A DNA stretch of 64,000 bases from Bolinopsis microptera. Taxonomy: Eukaryota > Ctenophora > Tentaculata > Lobata > Bolinopsidae. Within the stretch, counting starts at the first letter, position 1; each line of letters starts with the position of its first letter. Made by a program: the position numbers and the translations under genes. Shown here one piece after another: positions 24,857-39,100 of this stretch. The stretch is from positions 5,231,001-5,295,000 of the forward strand of contig NC_087073.1 in the NCBI RefSeq assembly GCF_026151205.1. Reading direction: 5' to 3'. The notes under the pieces are model-generated. The model was not told where the DNA came from and made no database searches. It saw nothing but the letters and a program-made list of their open reading frames with translations.

Positions 24857-27800
24857 CTTCGAGTTTGGGGTTATGGTTGCATGTCATGTACTCATGTTGG
24901 GATTAGCGTTTATTTGACATACGTTGCATGCCACTTTTCGCGCTGATATTTGTGACACGCAACATGTATCAAGGGTTTAGGTAAATTGTAAAACCGTTTT
25001 GTTCGGCTGCAAAACCATTCAAACCAAAGTCACGTAATAATTTTAAGGCGAGCGAATTAGTTAAAGCCAACAGTTAGTGTACATCCCATGCAGGCATTCA
25101 AAGTAATGGTTGCTGAATAAGTATAACAGGTATGCTACCGTTCCAGTTGATATGGTGCAGTTAAAATAGGGTCAAAACTGTTATTTGTTTCGATTATCAT
25201 TTTCTTTAGCGTCCACATATTGATATTAAATATTGTACCATTACTTACCTGGGGAGCCCAGGCTTTAATGTTCATAGCGATTCGGCGGAATGACAGTGGA
25301 CAGGCTGAGCGCTGCCCAGTAAACCACTACCAGTTGGCCCACAGGACAATGTCAAATTGTTACACTTACAGTACTTGATTTTATGCCTACAAAATATTCT
25401 TAACTTGACATATCATATAGGGGTTGTTCACATATTTGATATTACGTAACCACGTTTTGGCCAATTTTTAACCCCCTCCCCCCTCCGCGGTAATCATTTT
25501 TACACATAGCTATTGTGTCAAAATTACACTAGCGTAAGAATTTGGAAACCCCCCTCGGCTGATCACGTAATATGACCCCGTATCATGCACTTGAAAATAA
25601 AAGCTCAGTTTTGACCACATTTCAACTGTATTTTGACGGCCCCTTATCGAGGAGACTGGTAACGGTAACATAACTGTAATCGCTAGACAAGTGTCACATA
25701 TCAGTACATTCCCTATGTCTTGTTACAAGTTTCGATTAATTTATCTACCCAGTCTACGGCTGTTTCTACTTCTAGATGCCTTTTGGGCACCAAACTAATG
25801 ATTCTATGAGTGGGAGGGGGTTCTTTATCTGCCAAGACTTTATTTCCGAGTCAGAGGTGGCTGAGGACTGGAAATAGTTTGATTAAAATGCATGCAAATG
25901 GATGCTACAAATTCAAAGTTCAATCTATTTGCAACAGAGAAATTGGAGTTATAGGACACCAGTAATGAATAGTAGCAAGCAATGCAAACTAGAAGATGGG
26001 TGAGAGTATAGTTCATTGTGTTGATATACGTGATTTTGGGTCTCTCAACTTGTCGTTACACAGTCCTTGTCATCATGCATCACGGTTGTGTACTTCTGAA
26101 TTTGATGAATTTTTGGCTCAGTTCAAAAGTTTTGTTATCAGTGCAGTTTTGTCTGTTGCAGTATAAATTGTAAGTCATAGATTAGCAGGTATTCTTATAT
26201 CGGACCGGCAGTACCAGTCCTGCCCAAATGCAGCCGGAATCACTGGAGCCAATATGGTTACTTCAATTCTCATCAACATTTTGTACTAATTTGCAGACCA
26301 CTTAGGTCAACCAAACAGACGTGGCTTTTTTTCTAGAATTAACATAGAAAGGCTTTCTTTACGATTTTCTCCGGGTCACGGGACTGGTAGCATGTGACTG
26401 GTTAACTTTTAATCTGAGATGTGGACGGGATTCAGTTGTTCGTGTTATTTATACGCAAGTTCTGACGTATTTAATGTAAAATCCTATGAATTACACAGGT
26501 CTCATATGCAATTGTACCGCCTTTTCTTATCAAAAGATGATTAGTCGTTTTCTAGTATGAATCCAGTAAAAAAAACTCAAAGTAACTTAATAAACAGGTA
26601 AACAACCAAGTCTAGATGCTAGATCGTAAGATTTACAAAGAGCTAAAATTCTAACAGGTCTAAACTTAATTATCGTATTAATTTTTTGAGGAAGTAGAAT
26701 ATAAGAATATTCTGGGTGGTGTTCCGAATCTTAGAATCAGAACTGGAACCACAGGCTTATCTTTTCATGAATCGGCTGATGCGTTCAACTTCAAGACTTT
26801 GCACTTTGGTTGACGGTCATTTGACCTTCTATCTGCAGTTTAAACTAAAAAGTAGAAAGTACGATGATACTAATTTTACAGTAAAAACTATAATTTGGCT
26901 TCGTATTCTCCTTATTTTAGAACTTTTCTTATGCTGTTTTCTCTCCCATTTTTCTAGAACTTCTCTTAACATCAGAAAGCTTTACGGTATTTTATAACTT
27001 TTCAAATGCTGAAATTTTGTCTCCCATTATTTCTAGAACTTCTGTGACATGTTTGACGTTTCCGGTATTTCAATTCCCTACACGTAGTTAAATCCAACCA
27101 TGATCACATACTGCATAGTGCATATAAACCATCAGGTTGTATGAGGACACATTCTGGTCTCGATGACCGAACTCAGTGGTTTTGTTTTTATGCTTCGTCA
27201 TTGTGCTTATACCTACGTCCTACACCACACTAGTTTAAACTACAATTTATGTCTATAATGTTTTAAAGGGAAATGAGAAGAAACTTTTTATAACAAGTTC
27301 ATAATGACCATTGTCAATCTAAACAATATTTAACACGATAATAGTCATGTGCTCTTGATAAGCAAAGTTGTGCTTCATTCAAGTTGAAGTTCTCTAGCGT
27401 AACCAATAACCATTGCAGTTGGTAGCTAACTCATGGCTCAAGCACCGGTAAATTCTTCATGAGGCCACACAATTAGACTAGTATCCTTTATAGAGCAATA
27501 GATTCGCTACTTCTTTTTCACCACACCTCCCATAAACTACGGTCAATATTTAAAATATAGCTTTTAGTCAGTTAGATTGGATTAAAGCTTTTAAAATGAG
27601 TGCCGAAAATTTCTGCGAAACAAGCTGAGAAACCGGGAATTATCCAGTGAGTTTTACAAAAAGTGAGCGATCTTCAAACACTATGGAGTTTCCTTTGAAT
27701 CAGAAGCTAGCGTTAAAATTTGCTGGCATGTTCACCAAGACTTTGTAATCCATGCCACGTGACCAATGGTAAAATGATAATACACATTCATCCGATAAAG

Positions 27801-30800
27801 TTAAAATTATATCCACGGCTGGTGGCACCTTCCGAAATTAGCATAGTCATTGTGAGATAATATAATTGAAATAGGTAGAACATCTTTTCACGATCTTTAT
27901 ATCGTGTGTTACTGTTTAATCTTTATATTAGCAACTGTTTAAAAACTTGTCCACATCTAACTAGAAGTAGAAGATCAAACACTTTTGACGTTTTAGCTTA
28001 GCCGTTTATGTTCCTCCATCTACCATCGCTAAAGATTCAGAAAGTCAGGTACCGAGTATTTGAGGGGGAAGGACATTTCATCTTCCGACATATCACTCCC
28101 TCTGGCTTTGAATTATGGTTTGGGAAAAAGTTAGGTTTGGGTACCATATTGCCTTAAAAATCGTAAAGTCAAATGTCGTGAGAAGAAATGTCAAAGATTG
28201 AAATGTCGTATACCCTTCAATCCAGTAGCTGAAACTGACGGCAAATATAGTGCAGATCAGGTCTATTCTGCAGTTGTGACTTGTGACTAAACGTGATCTC
28301 TCGCACAAGTTTTCATTACAAATTTTAATCCTGAGTTTTTAAGCTGTCTGCACATCATTTGATCACGGATCGAAGGAGAAACTGATCACCGACACCACCG
28401 TTCTGTGAAACGGACCACATTCTCGTCAAGGATACCGCTCAAGTATTGTAAATAGGAGAAATCCATCCTTATCCAGTGAGATTGCATGCATGTCATAGCT
28501 TGAAATTTTCTTTAAAGTCACTTCATACTATTGATAGCTTTTCGTGCTTACTGCCACTTTTATTCATGCTCGCTGAATTGATTTTAATTTCAAGTCTATT
28601 GCATTGATTTGAGGTCGAACTTGGCAGTTTTCGTCATAGCATGCTGCAATCACAGACTTGTTTACGTTGAGGTAGTTTACAAGGCAGTATATTCTAGACA
28701 ATAGTGACTAATTTGTAGATTTTACTTTCTTATCTTAGGTATTTACGTGCGACTTGTTCTATAGTTATACAGATCTACGGAGGATTCTTTGTTGTGGTAA
28801 AACAAGTCCGTACTTGTTAGCAATTGATTATAAGTTATTAACTAAGTTATGTTAGGTTTTAACCTGATAACGTGCTGTTGGTGGCTTCCTTTTTTATCTT
28901 TAATTGAGTTTGGAGCATCGCATGTTTGTCTTCAAGCTATCTTCCTGTTATAAGATTTCTTTCAGAGGTTTCGAGTTTTGAAAACTACACGTTAATGCAG
29001 TCGAATTAATCGGTTGGTGACAAATATCTGTCCTCCGATCGCTGACGCAATGTCTGATGACGAAACAACTAAATCAGTAAATCTGTGATCCAAATAATGA
29101 GCAAACTGTAGTTGTAATTGTAGTTGTAGCTCCCACAGAGTCTGTTTGAATTGTTTGATTGGTTTACCTCTCTACTGCACCGGATATGACAGTGCAGTAC
29201 TGTCACTACCACCCAGTTACAGCACCCCTTAATTCGATTAGAGGGATTTAAACCCGGCAACTTAAAGTGGAACATAAAATCACACGAACATTGGTGCGTA
29301 TCGCCAAGTAACGGAGGTCCGCCCATTAATTCGGAGACAATCCTCTGGCAATTAATTAATATCTCAATCACAATGGTTGGCACGGCGGCCCTTCGGCCGT
29401 TATCTTTGTTGACGAGTTGCCCGACGGCTAAGGATTTTGAAGTAACATTGAATTTCATTAAAACATGCATGGATTCCCATTCCTGAATTCTACAATTGTA
29501 CAACTTAAGAATGCACCGTGACCGGTCTTTAAATATTTTCATAAATATTCAGATTCATTCCTTTTGTGCTGTGTAGTGCGTGATCAACTATGAATCAATA
29601 ATACTTTGTGATGCTCCTTGCGAGTTGAATGACAAAGGTACGGTTAAACTTAATCATCTAACAGTTTCAATCCTTTATCTGTCTTTAAGAACAATAGATT
29701 TGCACGAATTCAAGGAAAATGCATCTTAATTAATTTACATTTTAGTACGGGACGGGAATAGATGATGATCCTGTTAAAAGGATAGTCGTTACGTGACTAT
29801 ACTAACATGCACAGTTTATAACGCATGATGTCGATGATTTAAGTTAATGTTGCATTGGGTTGGTACTTGGTATGGTTTGTTTCGATTCTGTGCGTCATTC
29901 AACCTCATACAACATACAAGTAAGCATTAAACATTAAACAACCACCATTTAACTCCTTCTCATTCTTAAGGTTTATGAAAAGAATTCAACTGAACAAGAT
30001 CTTCTAAATGGAAATGTAAGTACAATTCGTTTACTTCACTTAGGTCTTAGGGTTAGAGTAAATATTGAAGTTGCTATGAACCTTATGATCATATATATTG
30101 TTGATTCAATCATCATACGTTTTATCTGCCTTTTAGCGGTGGGAGCCACTTGTTAAACTAAGACAGACAAAAGTATATATACGATAGAGAACGGAGTATC
30201 ACCCATCACAAGTATCCCTAATTCTCACTTTCAAATATCAAATTGTACCTACCCCCAACACGACACATGACTGCAATCAAGACATAGACTCATTCACCAA
30301 GCTAACTCTGAAGTCTGAATAGCCATGTTGAACGTTTGGAGGTAGGGTAACCATTTTCTGATCACGGATGAGACTGGTACTATAACCGTATCGATGAGCT
30401 TTTTAATTTGGTGTTAATTTCTACATTCAAAGATGCGCGAAACGCTAGCTGTATCGACTGATAATTGTTTTTAGCATTATTTTCAGTGGCTTCAGACCAC
30501 ATTGCGTATTTGCAGTGCCAGTCAGTACAAAACAAAACCGTTCCAACTAAACCGATTCATTAAAAACCATACCGCTCTATGGTGGAGCTGAGGACCGAAT
30601 TTTGGAATATCCGTTATTCCTTGACACTGCAGTCCGTGTGAATCCAATATCTACCATGGCAATGGTCCCTGAATTAGTCATGAATAGACTACACGAGAAT
30701 TTTATCGCAGGAGAATTTGATAAGTGAATCAGAGGCGGAGACACATAACACATTACTCGTATTCATGCATTCACCGTAATTAATACCTGTAGTTTGAGTC

Positions 30801-31290
30801 AGTATCATTTCTTTCTTTATCGACCCTGTTTGTAGTCTCGATCAGCTGTAATTCGATTTACGCTGAAAATCTTTCGCACTGCTTTCCTTATTTGAAAGGA
30901 GCAGATTTGTTTTTTAGGTGTTACGTCGACAAGGCTACGCTTACTTTACTTCCTTCACGGCATAAAAATGGGTCCCATTCATCACAGTCGCTTACTTCCA
31001 TAACTGATATTGTCTGTTTGTCCTCAACCGTAACCTTGACACCAGACCGTTGTCCACCGTTGCCTTGACACCACATGCCTCGAAACTGGATATCATGCCG
31101 TCCGACAGGTAGAGAGTAGATATTTACTGACACCACTATTTCACCCGCTATTATACGCCCCAGGGCCAGATCTCGTTATCTTATGTCAACTATACAGTAT
31201 ATCAGTGGAGAAACAAACTTGAGAATTATCAAATCTTATACATTCGATTATCTTATCTTTCACCTTTTACCTATCTCCTTTCTAACTATA
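24857..31290. other. Gene-poor spacer
   Basis: 6.4 kb in which I can support no gene. Short open frames near 26716, 28093, 29069 and 30921 lack recognisable domains, good splice borders or coding-like composition. No tRNA or rRNA was recognised. Confidence 0.5.
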
Positions 31291-31863
31291 ATGAAGCTGT
31301 TGAAGAGACTAAGAAAGAGTGCCACCTGCTGCATACCAGTGAGATCCAACACCAACACATCTGATCACCCTCTCTACACCCTCCCTGAAGTTGGACAACC
31401 CCGCAAAACCTCAACCCCAGTTGGAATGATCAGCTCTCCTGTTGAGAAGTACACAAAGAGGATAGAACCTCGCTCTTTGGAGTCCTTGACCGCTATGAAA
31501 CCTGACCTTTCCTCTATCAAGAACAATAAAGTTAAGACAACAGCACCTCAACAACAATTTGCTCAACAACAATTTGCTCAACAAGAGGGATATTCTACAC
31601 CCGTTCAACCCACTGCCCCAGTCAAACCTGCCAGATCTAGGAAGACTCCCAACTTGAAGAAGAAAAGTGACCCCAGAAATAGTAAAAAGAGGACTACAGT
31701 TATCCCCGAGAATGCAGACATCTCTCACCTCCTACCTGTCGATGAGCTACATGACCAACCAAGACATTGCGATTTGGAGTGTATCGTATGTGCTCTGGCT
31801 AAACCTGAACTGAGGACAAGACATCATTGTACCTCCTACAATGTTCCTCGTACAATCCTATAA
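31291..31863 (+). CDS. Orphan one-exon gene, basic protein with Cys/His tail
   Basis: 190 residues from ATG 31291 (MKLLKRLRKSATCCIPVRSN) to TAA. The frame is open further upstream to 31183, but that part reads as hydrophobic AT-rich translation, so the internal Met is preferred. The protein is rich in Lys, Pro, Thr and Ser, with a direct repeat AQQQFAQQQFAQQ near residue 90, and ends in a Cys/His-containing segment (HCDLECIVCALAKPEL, RTRHHCTSYNVP) that could bind a metal ion. No family is recognised. Its style (one exon, Pro/Lys-rich body, ordered C-terminus) resembles the orphan gene at 9910. AATAAA signals occur in the tandem duplication just downstream. Confidence 0.5.
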   Translation: MKLLKRLRKSATCCIPVRSNTNTSDHPLYTLPEVGQPRKTSTPVGMISSPVEKYTKRIEPRSLESLTAMKPDLSSIKNNKVKTTAPQQQFAQQQFAQQEGYSTPVQPTAPVKPARSRKTPNLKKKSDPRNSKKRTTVIPENADISHLLPVDELHDQPRHCDLECIVCALAKPELRTRHHCTSYNVPRTIL

Positions 31864-31951
31864 TTTCGTGTAAATATGTGTATTTGTAATATTTAATTCT
31901 AATTCTATAATCTAAACAATGGCTCTAAATTTTTCTATAATTCTAATGTTC

Positions 31952-32345
31952 TCGCCTATGATTCAGAACATCTTTCCAGTTCACCATCATTACCATCCAG
32001 TTAAAATCAACATGGACATGGTGAAAAGGAAACAAGCATTCACCGAAATAAATAGATTTGTATTATGTTTAATTATCCAACATCTCACTTTGAAATATTG
32101 AGTTCTCATCTTGTAAACTCGTGACTTGTCAACAATTTAAATGTTCTCGAACATTGATCGCCTATGATTCAGAACATCGTTCCAGTTCACCATCATTACC
32201 ATCCAGTTAAAATCAACATGGAGATTATATGGGGAAAAGGAAACAAGCATTCACCGAAATAAATAGATTTGTATTATGTTTAATTATCCAACCTCTCACT
32301 TTGAAATATTGAGTTCTCCTCTTGTCAACTGGTGACATGTCTAAT
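31952..32345. repeat. Tandem duplication, about 206-bp period, two copies
   Basis: TCGCCTATGATTCAGAACAT begins at 31952 and again at 32158. The following approximately 190 bases match closely, with small indels, including an AATAAA in each copy. The second copy runs into the TTTCAG acceptor at 32352 that opens the next gene. Confidence 0.85.
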
Positions 32346-32378
32346 ATTTCAGGGCTACGTAAAGAGAGTAAACTAGCG

Positions 32379-35300
32379 ATGATTCCCGAGTGTAATTCAG
32401 AACAACAACCACTCCCACCCAGAAGGCTGGTTCATCTGCCTAATAACGTTACCGGCTGCCATAATGACGAGTACGAAAAGAAGGAGGAGAATGAAGACAA
32501 CCAGGAGAATCAGAAAGAAGAATTCGTAAGTTGGCATTGTATTCTCCATCTTCTCAAATAATCTTCAACATAGAAGCGGCTCCTTATCAACTATCACCAG
32601 TGATTCTACTGATTCACCACAGCATTAAACCTAAAGCCAATTAAACCGTCAGGACCCTTCTGGCTGCAAGACACCTCCTCCAAACGAGGAGATCCCAGGA
32701 AGCAGCGCTCAGCAGGAGTTGGAGAACCTGCGGAAAGCTAGGAACCTTGTTGTAGCTAAATCCAAAAAATACATTCCTCCTGGCCAGGTTAGTTCTGTGT
32801 TGAATAGTAATTAGAGAGTCAGTCAGTGCTTTAACAATCGGAAAGTGGGCCCAGGGCCTGTCCGTTCATAGACAAAGTTGTTTTATGTAACAATTGTATG
32901 GCTGAGGAATACTCCGATCAGAGGACAAAATTAATTGTTGTTCATATTAGTAAATCTTAAGATCGGACGTGTGCATCAACCCTCAAAGATATGAGATAAA
33001 CAGATAAACATCCTTATCTTGTATTTCGAATTTACAATGCCCACTCCCACACCAGCGATCTGACCCCTATTTCTCATGGTGAAACGAGTGCAATTTAGGT
33101 TGTCAAACAGCCAACTATTAAACCCACACCGCTAAATCTTACAAGGAATCTACTGTTATACTTATAGCGCTACTGTGACCTGTATTTTGCTGTAGGTAGC
33201 CGAATGGTAATCAAAGACTTAAATCCATCCCGCGAAGACAATTTTAAAATTTCGCAAGTAACCAATTTTCTCATGTGCAAATTCATGACCATTGGAGGGG
33301 AAAAATAATTAATCATTCCATTATTCAACAGCACCTTGTACAATTTTAGCCGCTCATGAATCGAGAATATGAATGGAATTGAAGTAGAACAAATCAGGAT
33401 TTACCAATCGAGGGAAGCGTTACCATGCCAACAATATGAATAGTAAAGTCATTACATATTACCCGAGGAGAAGGTTGTAAACATTATCGATGATTACCCA
33501 AATCATTTCGGTGGGATAAATCACAGGTTCGTTTGTTTATCGGATTAGCCGACATTGTCTCAGCTCACGTGTTGTGTCTATGTTTTGTAAAACGTTCAGT
33601 AAAAGCAGTCGGCATCACACACTCGTAAGTTAAAAGGTCTTTTAGTGTTCAATATTTTTGGATGGGAATTCTTAATTCTGCTGGACTTTCCACTTATTAT
33701 CGATTTAAACCAAGCCTTACTTTGCTTAGAAATATTTCTCTTTTCGGCGTATGGAGGAGGTTTAATTCTTATCGGTCGCTGTTACGTACAGGTGCGAATT
33801 TTTCCTGATTAACCGACAAAACAATTCATCAATGCTGTGGGCTGTGTCTTATCGACTGTTAAAGTTTTATATTAGATTAAGAAATATCCTTCCAGCATTG
33901 GACATTATTTACAGTTACATAAAACATAATATGCTTTTTAACAAAGTGGGTGCACTAGGATTACTGTTGGTTTGGTAATGGTAAGGTCATTGTACGACGC
34001 TTATCAAATTGCGGTTAACCGGTGGCTCCGTTAGGGCTTCTACTTAGTAGAGACCATGAAGTAATTTATCTGCACGGAAAATGGAAGCTTTATTGTCTGA
34101 GCAAAAATTTAAATCCAGTCGAACGTGGTTCATACGGATTCCTTTTAAAAAAGTCGTCATGATTTATGAAAACGAACACTGATTAAACCATCAAATTTAC
34201 TTACATCCACTAGAATAACCTCTCCCAGAGTTACACAGCGTTGAACGTGAAGGCGACAAACAGAACAAGCGAGAACTTAGCACAGTACATAAACAAAAAG
34301 GAAGACGGTAGACTTGCCAAGAAACTAAACTCGATAGATAGAGAGAAGACTGTCTTCACCAACTCTATAACTAGGGATGAAAAGGTAAAAACTCCCTTCT
34401 CATGCTCTTTAAACTCGTATCACTCTCGCTCAATGTGTGAAGAGCCAATTGGGGCTTTTGTTACTAAATAATCATGCGATTTTCAACAGTGCAATTGTTA
34501 CCTAACCAATTTGTGATTAATTGGAATAACCTTGCTTATGAATTTGTGAAATTTGTAACTTCTGACAAAACCATCCTTAGATCCTGCTCCAGCGCTCTAA
34601 AGCCCTAGCAACAGTGCTACTAGCCCGCACTGACAGCAACCCAGAAGGAGACCCAGCACTAGCCTCAGCGAGCTCCCACAAACTGAACCGCCTCCCCCGA
34701 CAGATCAGTACCAGTACCACCAGCACCAGGGCCAGACTAAACCGGAGCACTTCCAGATTGAACCAGATCAGACCCCCTCTCACCAGTGCTCCACTCAGAC
34801 GAGTCGTATCAAGCCCTGCTAAACCTTGCACCGCAAAACCTAAACCAGCTAAACTGTTCACTATTCAACCTAAGCCAGTGAAACCAAAAACAGCAAAACC
34901 CCTGACAGCTAAAAGCGCCACCGTAAAGAGCCTCTCAGAGAAACCTTCGCTGTTGTACGGCGAGGACGTTAAGAGAGTGGCTCCTCTTAAGAGGTAAGAT
35001 TATTCAGTCAAATATTTTAATATCAGGATTTTAAAATTATATAGTCAATAATTTAGCTCCAATTATCACCGAGCATTTGAAAATTGGAATCACTTTTAAA
35101 TTTAGGTACTTAAAAATGAACATAAAACACTAACGATTGGCTACAATAAACTTCAAGATGCTTCCCCTACATTTGGAAGTTTATCGTAATACCATTTATT
35201 GATTATTGATTATTTGATATTGAGAATGTATTCTTCTCGATTTCTTTCAAATGTTGAATCCACTTTATTGAAAGAGGTATAAAAGCTTCCAGTTATCCTC

Positions 35301-36154
35301 GTATTATCAGGAGCAAGACAGCGAATATAATACGAAGTGTCAGCACCGAATCTTCGGAACCAGAAGAGAAAGTTCGCCCGACTCCAAATCAGACCAACAC
35401 GAGCAAAGCCAGACTTCTCTGGGCAAACTCAGTCGACACTATCATCAAGAGGTATTTACGTGATTTTCAATTTGTGAGCACATTTTTGTCCATTGTTAAT
35501 GTTCTGAGTGTCCTGGAACAGGGAGTGAAACACCCTGGTCTGGAGGTTATACACCTCATAATGTTGTGCAGATAGCATTCATATCAGTTTGTTCACTAAA
35601 TATGTGGATGTGCAGTTAGAATTGCTCTTGTGTAGGCTAAGGTTACCAGGTTACCAGGTTACCAGGTTAAGTCTTCACCCGTAGATTTACTAGACTGCAC
35701 ATTCGAGGAAACTGTTCAAGATATTCGAAATTATACCCAAGGAAATGAAGGAAGGGCATTGGAACTACCCGTCGTCCCGAACCATGACGACACGACATAA
35801 TATTGAAATTAACCACTGAGTCCTGACAAGTGCTGGGAATGACCTTGAGTCAGCACAACCCTCACTGGGAGCCGCAGACTCCTCCACCAAACTGGCACCA
35901 TCACACCAGTGCCACAGTACACGTACCAGCCCTGTGGCGCCGGCAACTTGACTTACCCACCTGTGAATATGGGCAAGCTCTTGTCACCGAGTTTAATTAA
36001 GCGCGAATTAAGTGCTCCTCGCATCCACCCACCAGTGGTTGAGATATAATAACACTACATGACCTGCTACTAATACTCAACTCCATTCTCTCTGTTGTGA
36101 GCGCAGACAGCACTACATAACTCAAATGTAATTAGTTGCACTTCTCCTCTCCCC

Positions 36155-36187
<33 letters not shown>

Positions 36188-39100
36188 AGCCTGCCCACAG
36201 CGAGCTCAGCAACAACTGTCCTGCTCAGCGGTACTGCTTACCACTCAAAATAGCACCCGGAAACTTGCTAGTATGTTCAATCTTGATCAGCCCAGCACAC
36301 CACGTCACACCACCCTCACTTATAACAGCCTCTAGCGAACTTTACTGCCGGGCAGTGTAATCATGAAAGTAGATACTCACTACTCAGCTCATCATTAAAT
36401 CTTGCTACGGGCACTTAACTCTAAATATAATCGAATGTGTGAGAGAATGTTCAGAGTAAACAGGCAGATGTAATTGTATTAGCTGACAAAGCAACGCACC
36501 ACATTCAAGGTAGAAAGCAGCAAACTCGCAGTGAGTGCAGACATTATTTAATATAGTAATTAACTGTGTTGCATTGCAGCTACAGTAGCTCTGTATTCTT
36601 CTCCCTAGATACTTCCTTTACTACTGAGTCGCTACAGAATGTGAGCTCGATGTGAGCTCACTGTGTGCACAGAACACAGCTATATATTATCTTTCGGACC
36701 TACTTCCTTATATGGCATAATTAAGCATGATATGTTACTTTGAGAACCATACTCGAGAGGGCTGTATAATATAACCCCGAGCTGGAGAGTAGAGTATTAG
36801 AACCTTTGTGTCTCGCAACGGGCGAGACACTCACTATTCCTTTCTCCCTCTCTTCTCTCTCTCTCTCGCTCCCTATATACTGTATTGTAGTAATACACAG
36901 TGCGTTACTTTGAGTGAGCTTGCTAAATATCTTTTCCCTGAGCTCTGTCTTGCTTGTCGAGATGGTGTGTATGTAGTGGTAGTGAGCTCTAGTATGTGTG
37001 TGTGTGAGTAAGGCTCAGTAGTAGTAGTAGTACGGGAAATACTATCTCAGTAGTAGTGAGGAAAGTAGTCCACTACTGAGAGAGTTAGCTTGCTTAGCTA
37101 GTACACTGGGCAGCAGCAAGTCGTATAGTTTACACTTTGCAGTCTCTCTCGTGTTCGTGTAGTTTTATGTTTTGTGTGTGTGTGAGTGTGTGTGGGACTC
37201 ACACCACGATGCTCGCTGTTTTGTAATATGATAGAGGTTGTGTGTTTTGTTTACTAGTTCATGTGCAAACATTCGGTATTTTCGTTTAGTACCTTACTTG
37301 CTAGTAGTCACACAGCCCCTCGTGAGGTTGTGGTTTCTTGCTAAATATTTCGCGTATTTTATTTTTATCTTCTTCCCGATTTAAATATTATATACTGTAT
37401 AATAGACTAGTGCTCAGTGCTTGGATTTTATTTATTAAATTCTTGTTTTCCATTACATTTTTACACCTTGAGCTAGCTTAACTTTACGTTTAAAGTGAAC
37501 ATGCGATTGGCACTTTAATTCTAAACTTAGCAACCTTCAAGAACATTCTAATTGGCTCCTCAAGTTTGCAAGCCGCCGAGTTAAAAGCTTTTTAGCATGT
37601 ATCTCCGATATAACAGGTTCTAGAATTCACTGCAACTAGTTTTATAATATATCGCCATTTAATCAAAAAGCTTGGGAAACTGCCAAATATTACCGCAAAT
37701 GTTTTATGAACCTCATCCCAAACCTTGGTATGAATTATTTCAGTGAAGATGGATATAGCATGTGAGACCATGTTCCTGAAGGAACTTCAGAAGAACAAAG
37801 CTATCATTCTTACAAAGGAGAACACGAGAAGTGCGAGGGATAAGAAGAGGATCGCCTGGATGGCAATACAACAAGTGTTAGTGGCAACAAGTGGCAAGGA
37901 GTACAGTGTTCAGCAGCTCTGTAAAAAGTGGAATAATCTCCAGCAGAGAGTCAAGGAGAAGATAAGGAATAACGGGACAGATAAGGTTACCAAAACTTTA
38001 CACGAACGAGATCTGTTGTGTCTTCAGATCATCGGACCGGAGAATCTGAACCTGCCTACGGGGCCTTTAGAGCTAAATTTGGGGGAGTTAAAACCAGACT
38101 TGGTGTTTGACGAGCATGAAGACTGTCCAGTAGTGGTTAATGTAACAAACGTGGGCAGTAACGAACAGTATGATAACAAACTTATAGACGTGTTAATAAA
38201 CAACCACAACTCTTCTCCCAAACAGAGTAACGAGTCTCAAGTACTCGACCTCGTCATGAACAACCCCGAGCTGAAAAACAATCTTGTCACCTCCCTGGCA
38301 TCTCTACAAAACTCACTCTCAACAGCAAACTCTATACAATCCACTGCGTCAGGTATTCTCCACGGGAGTCACGGCCACCCCAACGATATTACACTCCAGG
38401 ATATCGACAACATTCAAACTAACATATTTACTGAGCTAGCCAACAGGATATCCCAGATTAACGGAACAAATTCTAACGAGTTGACAGTTCAACTTGCCAG
38501 CTCAGCCGAGCAGCTCACCTCACACCTAACTCCAGATCACATGACCACAAACCAGATCTCCGGAGATCAGTTTACTAACAGATTTGCGAGCTCGCCCGGT
38601 TCTGGTGGTATGGAGATGGGAGAGTATACTGGTAATAATGCCAATGGTAATAATGGTGGAGAGGAGTATTCTAGGGGGCTGCATGCGGAGGCTAAAAGTG
38701 GGACCCACTTTAACAACACGACTGCAACTAACAAGAGAAAAAGGAGGAGCTCGACATTATCAACATCCACACTTGGACAAGAGGAAGCAAAGTCAGATAT
38801 ACTCAATCTGAAGAGAGAGGTTTTGAAACTTAAGAAGGAGAAACTATTGCTGAAAAACGAGAAAACTCGACTAGAGATTGAGAGGCTGCGAGGGGCAGCG
38901 GTCGAGACGAAAGGTAGTCAAACTCAATCGTTATCCGATTTGAGGGACTCTGGGACTCAGACACCGAAACACGGCATAATAGAGTCCATACTGGAGTAAT
39001 AGAGTTAAGGTTAAATGTAATTGAGTCAAATCTGGGGTGATTTGGTCAGTTGTGAGGCGGGAAGACGATATAACGGGATAAAGAATTCAGCCCGTTCTTT

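Noticed and set aside
29069-29542. 157-residue minus-strand ORF, at first suspected to be antisense to an rRNA
   Set aside because: No rRNA core segment is recognised, and the translation has no domain-like pattern; left unannotated.
30921-31136. 71-residue minus-strand ORF with a fairly protein-like composition
   Set aside because: No convincing splice partners on either side and no recognised family.
31183-31290. Upstream in-frame start for the orphan gene at 31291
   Set aside because: The added 36 residues are hydrophobic AT-rich translation unlike the rest; the internal ATG fits better, though this is not certain.
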